Shown piece by piece: positions 58,079 to 64,000 of a DNA stretch of 64,000 nt. Origin of the DNA: Agrypnia vestita (Eukaryota; Arthropoda; Insecta; Trichoptera; Phryganeidae). A program made the position numbers and the translations under genes. The stretch covers positions 104,755-168,754 of the forward strand of contig JADDOH010001524.1 of NCBI GenBank assembly GCA_016648135.1, in the 5' to 3' direction. Numbering within the stretch: position 1 is the first letter of the stretch; each line of letters starts with the position of its first letter. The notes beneath the pieces are model-generated. The model ran no database searches and had not been told where the DNA came from. It saw nothing but the letters and a program-made list of their open reading frames with translations.

Positions 58079-58827
58079 TTATGCACTTTGATCATCAGAA
58101 TCAGAAACATCAGCTTCAGTTTCCGATTTTTCTGAATCACTTATTTGTGAATTGTTGGTTGCATTTTCCCAAGCAGGGTCTGGAGGCGGATCTTATTATG
58201 TAAGTAGGTAGCTGATATTATTTTCCATTACAAATTGAAGCTATAAATAAATTATTGATGTACGAAAATGAATTAAAATTGTTAAATTTTAAAAGCTACT
58301 CAAAAATATTACTGCTGAATAAAAAACACACTATACTTTACTTACACGTAGTATTAAAACAGTAGAAGAAAAAATATTTGCCTGCCTGCCAGGACCTTAA
58401 ACTCAAACATATTAATGATTTTGTAAAAATAAATTTTCAGATATCATTGAATTTGAGATTTTTGCAGAACAATAAATTATCATTTATTATAAGAATTGTC
58501 AAAGAAATATGTTTGTAGATATGTATATAAAAATTGATTTAGATATACATATAAAGAGTAAATGAACCAATCTGTGTTGTCATTTGTGTGTATATTATTT
58601 GAGCATATTATTTGAGGTGTTCAAAAGCAAAAATGCCACTATTTAACTTTCACAATCACAAGGGGCCAACCAACCATTGACAGCTTGAACAATTCAAGTA
58701 CCACGCAGTCCTTCCTACCTATATTGGTGGTGGTCTTCTCGAGGTAAGCTAGGGGTCCCTGGAGGGCGCCGGGCTGCTGGAAGGGCCCGCCCTGCTGCAT
58801 GAACATGCCCTGGTTTACCCCGGACAT
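58079..58827 (-). CDS. Small two-exon gene: Gln/Gly-rich N-terminus, acidic C-terminus, 73 aa
   Basis: Exon A 58827-58719 (ATG directly after a TTGCAG acceptor, so an upstream non-coding exon is likely). Exon B 58191-58079. Phase 1 join, ATA G|AT CCG. Product starts MSGVNQGMFMQQGGPFQQPG, passes LAYLEKTTTNID, then PPPDPAWENATNN, and ends in a Ser/Asp/Glu tail (SETEADVSDSDDQSA). Exon A's donor is ATAG|GTAGGA. Exon B's acceptor (AATAAG) is weak but the frame is clean and protein-like. No domain recognised; the layout suggests a small nuclear or adaptor protein, but that is only an impression. An alternative acceptor at 57338 also fits phase 1 and would give DLVGMGDGRR then a stop. Confidence 0.55.
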
Positions 58828-59746
58828 CTGCAATACATATATCAATAGCCAACATATATACACATAGAGTGTATCAGTAAAGGCAAATAGATGGACTTTG
58901 GCTATTTGTCAGATTAAGCAGTGAAATACATAAAGACAATAATATATTTCTGTAAAAATGAATGTGATTATTGACTATTTCATTTTTTTTTCCGAGAAAC
59001 TAAATTATTCATACATTACAAACAAATTTAACAGATAAAAATTCATGTTAGTATTTAAATATTTAGTTTTTTTTTAATCACAAGATGCCGTTATTGTTTA
59101 TACTATGTTTCACTCCACCACTCATATCAAAAGTAATCAAATTACCCTTAGCAATACTTCCTAACGCGCTCTTGATTATTTCCCCATAGCATTAATTAGC
59201 TGTAACCGGTCGAAAATGACGGAACATTGGTTCGCATCTTTGCTAAGTCCTAGTTTATATTTGTAGTATCTTTTTGGCAGTCCACGGAGAGGCAGCCGTA
59301 ACAACGAGCATAGAGCGGCCAGTTCAGGTTTGCTGGCCTGGGTTTCAAGCCCCATCTCGACATTTGATTTTTTAGCCATGAATTCGAACAAAATAAGGGG
59401 TTGTTACACGTAGTTACGGACGGACAGACAGACAACGAAATTATTATGTTTGATAAATAGATATATTTATAGGCAGTACATAGCTGATTTTACTTGCCAT
59501 TAATTTGTCACGAATAATAATAAGCTGCTACTGTACATCACTATCCAAAAACGGTTTTAATTTATACTATTTTGGATATTTGTAAAAAATGTAATAAAAC
59601 TAAATATTAATAATACGCAATACATTATTCCATGTGTAAATAGACATTTTAATTAATTTCTAGATGTTTTGTACTATCTGTATGTTCATATACCCTTTGT
59701 GCCTAATGATTCTGAATATATGAAATAAACATGAAGAAATCGATAC
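58828..59746. other. Intergenic; degraded SINE-like patch
   Basis: 59200-59420 (GGCCTGGGTTTCAAGCCCC, TTACGGACGGACAGACAGAC) looks like a tRNA-related SINE remnant and upstream repeat. The minus frames over it are its shadow. Nothing else recognised. Confidence 0.4.
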
Positions 59747-60982
59747 AGTAAAACCCCGTTAATTCGAACCCCGATAATTCAAAATCTTTCTAAATAATTT
59801 GAAAACCCTGGTAATTCGTAATTTGAAATAATGTTTAGCCTCTTGCACTGTAAATCAATACATTTTATTTCATATAATTCAATTTTTTTTTAAATTTGAC
59901 AAAATTGAATAAAAACATTTTGAATTTTTGCAAGTGAGAAAAACAAATATATAAATGCCAATATCAGTTACTTTAGCAATAGAAATGTCATGATCTTTGT
60001 ATTAGTATAATAAATATGGCATCTTCGAAATAATTTCTTGATATATGCAAAAATACAAGTTATAAAAACTAACAGTGGGTGGGGTGTCCTTTATGTATTT
60101 TGCGGAACCTTGTGGAATGCACTTTACCTCTACATATTATGTCTAGATCACTAAAATTGAAAAATCCTACGCATGGTTTTTTCAGTTAGCTGCCGTAATA
60201 CTAGTATGTGCAGATAATTTTAGTTTGCGCTAATTTCTCATAGTTGACCGCGTTTAAAATTGTTTTTAACTTTTTAAATCCCGTTTTGGTGTGTGTTTGC
60301 ATTGTTAAAATGTTTAATTTTCTTTGTATGAAGTTATTACCGACTTATCTTAATATTTCACGTAGTTGTGGACGATTGTATTTCTAATAATTGTAATAGG
60401 ATTATGCAAAAATTTCTTCTGTGTATTTATTATATTAGACTTAATATTAACGTTTTTCCTAATTTCGAAAATTTTTACATAATCCTATTTTGAATATTTT
60501 TCCACTTAACATTCCACATTGTCCAAATGACCCATAATAATTAACACTTCGAACCCCCCCTCCCCTCACCTACTCCCTCACCGACCCCTTCACCGTAACA
60601 CATTTGCTTGGTTTAACTTTTAAAGATCTTTAGTACACAATAATCCTGAAGAAGAGAACATTGTTCTCGAAACATGTAGATTTTTTAATCTAATAAAGTG
60701 GTGAAAACAAAGTAATTTGTGTTTTATTTTAATAATAATGTCACCACAAAGTTCAAGCCTTCATACAGAAGAAGAAAAAATATTCTTCGAACAGTTAATA
60801 CATCCAAAGAAATGTCACGATCTTTGCATAAATGTGATAAATATGCCTTTTCGAAATAATTTCTTGAAATATACAAAACATACACATGTTTTTCACAAAA
60901 TTAATGGCATTTTTCATGAGTTTCTTATAATTCGAAATGTTTTTTTGGGTCCCTTGTATTTAGAATTAACGAGGTTCTACTG
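59747..60982 (+). mobile_element. Pogo-like element copy 4
   Basis: CAGTAAAACCCCGTTAATTC to ATTAACGAGGTTCTACTG; left TA flank present, right flank TT. Contains a retroelement tail-like insertion near 60545-60725. No transposase frame. Confidence 0.65.
60640..60725 (+). repeat. Retroelement tail-like stem, copy 4 (nested)
   Basis: CCTGAAGAAGAGAACATTG, TTCTCGAAACATGTAG; sits inside pogo-like copy 4, preceded by a C-rich tract at 60555-60595. Confidence 0.45.
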
Positions 60983-60989
60983 TTTTTAC

Positions 60990-62600
60990 ATAAAATCAGG
61001 ATAGGAAAATACATTAAAACAAATTTTTCCAAATAGTCACCAATCTCTCTAATATGTATACGGAATATTATCAAAAGTCATTTTGTATGTTACGGAAATC
61101 AAAACGCTTTCATGTTTAATTTAAAGGTAAAGTTATGACAGAAGAATCATGAATTTACAACTGATTAGGAATGTAAGAATTGTGTGGAAATGTACGCAAC
61201 ATTATATTCTCTCTATTTATAAGTTGTAATGTTACGAGTGTGTATTGTTCATTATATACATATATCTAATGACTTTTAACTAAATCCTTATAGAACTTGC
61301 CAGAATGTTTTGGAACAGAAAGAGAAGTGTCCATCCCATAGAAAAAGTGCAGTAAATACAAATGTTATTTTTACGATTTATTTCAGAATAGTGAAGCAAA
61401 TATGATACTCTCCACCTCATGAAAACTGTAATAAGGTTAGTTTACCATTTTCTCTGCAAAAGGCCGCTAGTGTCTTGCCAACAGGGCCACTTATTTTATC
61501 TATTTCAATATACGGCACAGAAGTACCTTTTACATAATAATATATACAAGAAATCCAAAGAGTAGACAACAAAAAATTACAGAATTGATATAGTATAGAT
61601 AGTTGTTTAAAGTTATAACAGTAATTTAGAAAAAGGAGGTGTGAAGTATGTATATAAGATAAAACATAATTTAGAAAAAGGAGATGTGAAGTATATACAA
61701 GGTTAAACAAATGGGTATAATAATTTGTTAGTGATTGCTTGCTAGTTATGAATTCAGGACGGCAGGGTGTAGAGCTTTTAGTAGCGAATCTTTATATTGT
61801 GCTAAACTGGAATTAAAAATATCAGAGATATGCGCGTAGGTGTTACCTAGCCTATGCAGTCTGGGTACAGGAGAGTTTAGTGAGAATAGTGTAGATATTT
61901 GTGTAGGTCTTTCAGGCGCATGAAACATAAACAAACACAAAATATCAGGGGTGTAAAATGCGAGTTAATAATTTGATAGAATAAAATCAAATAAGATAAA
62001 ACTCTCCTGCTGGATAATGGCAATAATCCAGTAAAAATTTGTAATCTTGTGTAGTTGATTCTTTATCATTGTCAACAGTAAACAGTAGAATTTATAAAAG
62101 TGTGCCAATTCACTATTTATTAATTTTTAAAAATTAAGGTCCAATGACAAATAACGGTTCTGTTAGTAAACTTTAAAAATATGTAATTCATTTTTATTTT
62201 TGGTCTCCAATAAAATTCAACTATGTATTCGATCCACTATCGGGATGTGCAATATTATTAAGGAAAGTTCCGTAATAATGATTATATTCGAGGGAGCTAT
62301 AAGAAGTCAGAAGCATTATAAGTTACAAGTTGAGGGGAATAAAGTTATTTTATTGATTGAGACAATCAATATCAAAACCCTAGTTTAATTAAGCCTTCAA
62401 CTGGATGTGCTGGTAGATAAGACTTGAACATTCCTTGTAGATTACACGTTCAACAGATGCTAAACTGTTAAATGTGAATTTATTATGGTAATATCCACAA
62501 TAAAGTCATCCTGCAGTGTAAGAATATGAAGGAACAAAATGAAAAGACAATGTGCCAGGATCGTATGTCTTTTCTCTTTGATTAACTCATCTTCAATAAT
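60990..62600. other. Intergenic, unassigned
   Basis: A short tandem duplication is visible at 61625-61695 (TTTAGAAAAAGGAGGTGTGAAG then TTTAGAAAAAGGAGATGTGAAG). No gene recognised. Confidence 0.45.
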
Positions 62601-62628
62601 CAAAAAAGCGCAAGACTAAAGACTAATT

Positions 62629-63000
62629 ATGGACTCAACATCGGGCCAATATATGTTCCCAAGAGAACTGTGCGCTGCAGCACTGAGACCTGACATAGTA
62701 TTATACTCAAGAACACTTAAGGAAGTCTTCTTGGTTGAGCTAACAGCGTCTTTGGAGGTAAACATCTCAAAAGACTACTCGTGCAAATTGAATAAATACA
62801 AGAGTATATTGAATGAGATCTCCAAAAATGGCTATACGACAAAACTATATGCAGTGGAGGTGGGAGGACTGGCAGCCAAGTCGGTTTACAGCTTTCTCAA
62901 GGATCTAGTACTGAATAGATGACAGGTGAATGGATTCTTGGAAAGAATGACAAAGGCAGCAGTTACCGGACAATATTTTATCTGGTTGCGCATGTAAGAA
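62629..63000 (+). pseudogene. Retroelement ORF with PD-(D/E)XK-like endonuclease signature
   Basis: A 97-codon frame: MFPRELCAAALRPDIVLYSR, FLVELTASLEVNI, LNKYKSILNEISKNGYTTKL, AVEVGGLAAKSVYSFLKDLV. The RPD, 14 residues, ELT spacing followed by a Lys-rich helix fits restriction-like endonuclease domains of some non-LTR retroelements. After the TGA at 62920 the same frame resumes QVNGFLERMTKAAVTGQYFI, so the stop is probably a CGA-to-TGA change. No reverse transcriptase is visible upstream, so this is a 5'-truncated copy or a captured domain. Confidence 0.6.
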
Positions 63001-63009
63001 GAACAGAAT

Positions 63010-64000
63010 AAACATTAAAAAATGACACTCTGAGGGAGGAGGGAGGGGATGAAGGAAATGGTAAACGTAGCCATGGCCTAAAGGATCCTAAAACCTGTCA
63101 TAAGCCTTGTGGTTTCCATCACTTCCTTGCTCCGCGCGGCGTGCCCGGATTTGGGGACTCTCTGGTCCCTTTCTGGTTACCAATTTCTCACAAAAAAAAT
63201 TTTGGGACTTCAATATCTTGCGTATGACTTAATACATTACAAATGTAGTGCCTAAATCCAAAACCCCCTAAAACGATCTTGTGTGTTTTGAGTTAAGGAT
63301 GAAAAATTTATATTTGGAAAGCTTCTTTGCTGTATTTTGGAACAAACACTAATTTTTAACATGCAATGTCAATGCATTAAAGTGGCCTTTGCAGGAAACA
63401 ATGTGTTCTGCATGCAGCTGACAAAAAATCTACTAAACCGCATATTTCATTGAAATTATCCGTAATCCGTTTCAGGTGGTTTCGGAATTAGGCGCTACAT
63501 ATAATTCAAGTACTAAAACCGTTGCTTTATGAATGATTGATATCAATACATAATAGGGACAGCATCCGTAACATAATAGGGACCTTTCAAATAGTGTGCC
63601 ATCTCTAAGAGAAGGTAAATTGTATTATTTGAGTCAAATGTAAAATTATTAAATATATTTATAATTAAAACACAAGGGGCGGCAGCATCCGCTGGGACAT
63701 TGTACCATTTAGAGTCAAGCAAGATCTAAAGACTTCTGACTTACGTGAAGGGGAAGTGTGGGCCAAAACCAATAATGAAATAAACAAGCAAAAGGATAAA
63801 TATTAAAATAATAAGAAAACAAAAAAGCTTGGCTTAAAAAAATATATTTAAAAGAATTAATTACAAAAAAACAGCAAATATGCAATATGTATTTACTAAA
63901 ACAATAATACAAAAAGCTGAGTAGACATATAATTAGCAATATTAAAAAAAATTAAGCATAAATATAATATAATAATAATTCTACATTGTTTTTCCTTCCA
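63010..64000. other. Intergenic, unassigned to the window end
   Basis: 63140-63180 (CCCGGATTTGGGGACTCTCT, GGTCCCTTTCTGG) resembles 8060-8110 and may be a shared repeat. The remainder is AT-rich with no supportable ORF. Confidence 0.4.

Overview
This is a window of an AT-rich animal genome. The exon/intron structure, the TCAGT-type initiator and the mix of transposons (Helitrons, piggyBac-like TTAA elements, hAT, pogo-like, Tc1/mariner, tRNA-derived SINEs, non-LTR fragments) point to an insect, most likely a moth or butterfly. The order is inferred, not shown.

The left 25.6 kb is one large minus-strand gene: the 5' part of the spliceosomal helicase Brr2 (SNRNP200, U5-200K). I place 22 coding exons between 25643 (ATG) and 1018. 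Phases agree throughout and together give 1253 codons, which end shortly after the start of the first Sec63 module. The second helicase cassette and C-terminus lie beyond the left edge. Introns carry a Helitron, LINE 3' fragments, hairpin MITEs, pogo-like elements, a piggyBac-like element, a SINE, and a heat-shock-promoter-like module pointing antisense to the host gene.

From 25.6 to 46.3 kb I find no intact host gene. The segment begins with a 1.75-kb hAT-type element (8-bp target duplication) 131 bp upstream of the SNRNP200 ATG. A defective terminal-inverted-repeat transposon follows, with a transposase-like N-terminal ORF and two nested MITEs. Next come a retroelement-endonuclease hairpin, an inverted Tc1 remnant, a second and shorter hAT copy in opposite orientation, and many LINE, SINE and MITE remnants.

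From 46.3 to 48.2 kb there is a two-exon plus-strand gene for a 112-residue secreted protein of unknown function. From 48.2 to 58 kb there are mostly repeats plus one possible unknown terminal exon (50736-51048, minus). At 58.1-58.8 kb a small two-exon minus-strand gene predicts 73 residues, Gln/Gly-rich at the N-terminus and acidic at the C-terminus. The right end holds another pogo-like element and a retroelement ORF with a PD-(D/E)XK-like signature.

There is no operon, CRISPR array or rRNA here, and no convincing functional tRNA. The most unusual items are the intronic heat-shock-like promoter module (21.49-21.96 kb), the hAT pair, the nested transposon mosaics and the two small lineage-restricted-looking genes. 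I did not find a clearly novel multi-gene system.
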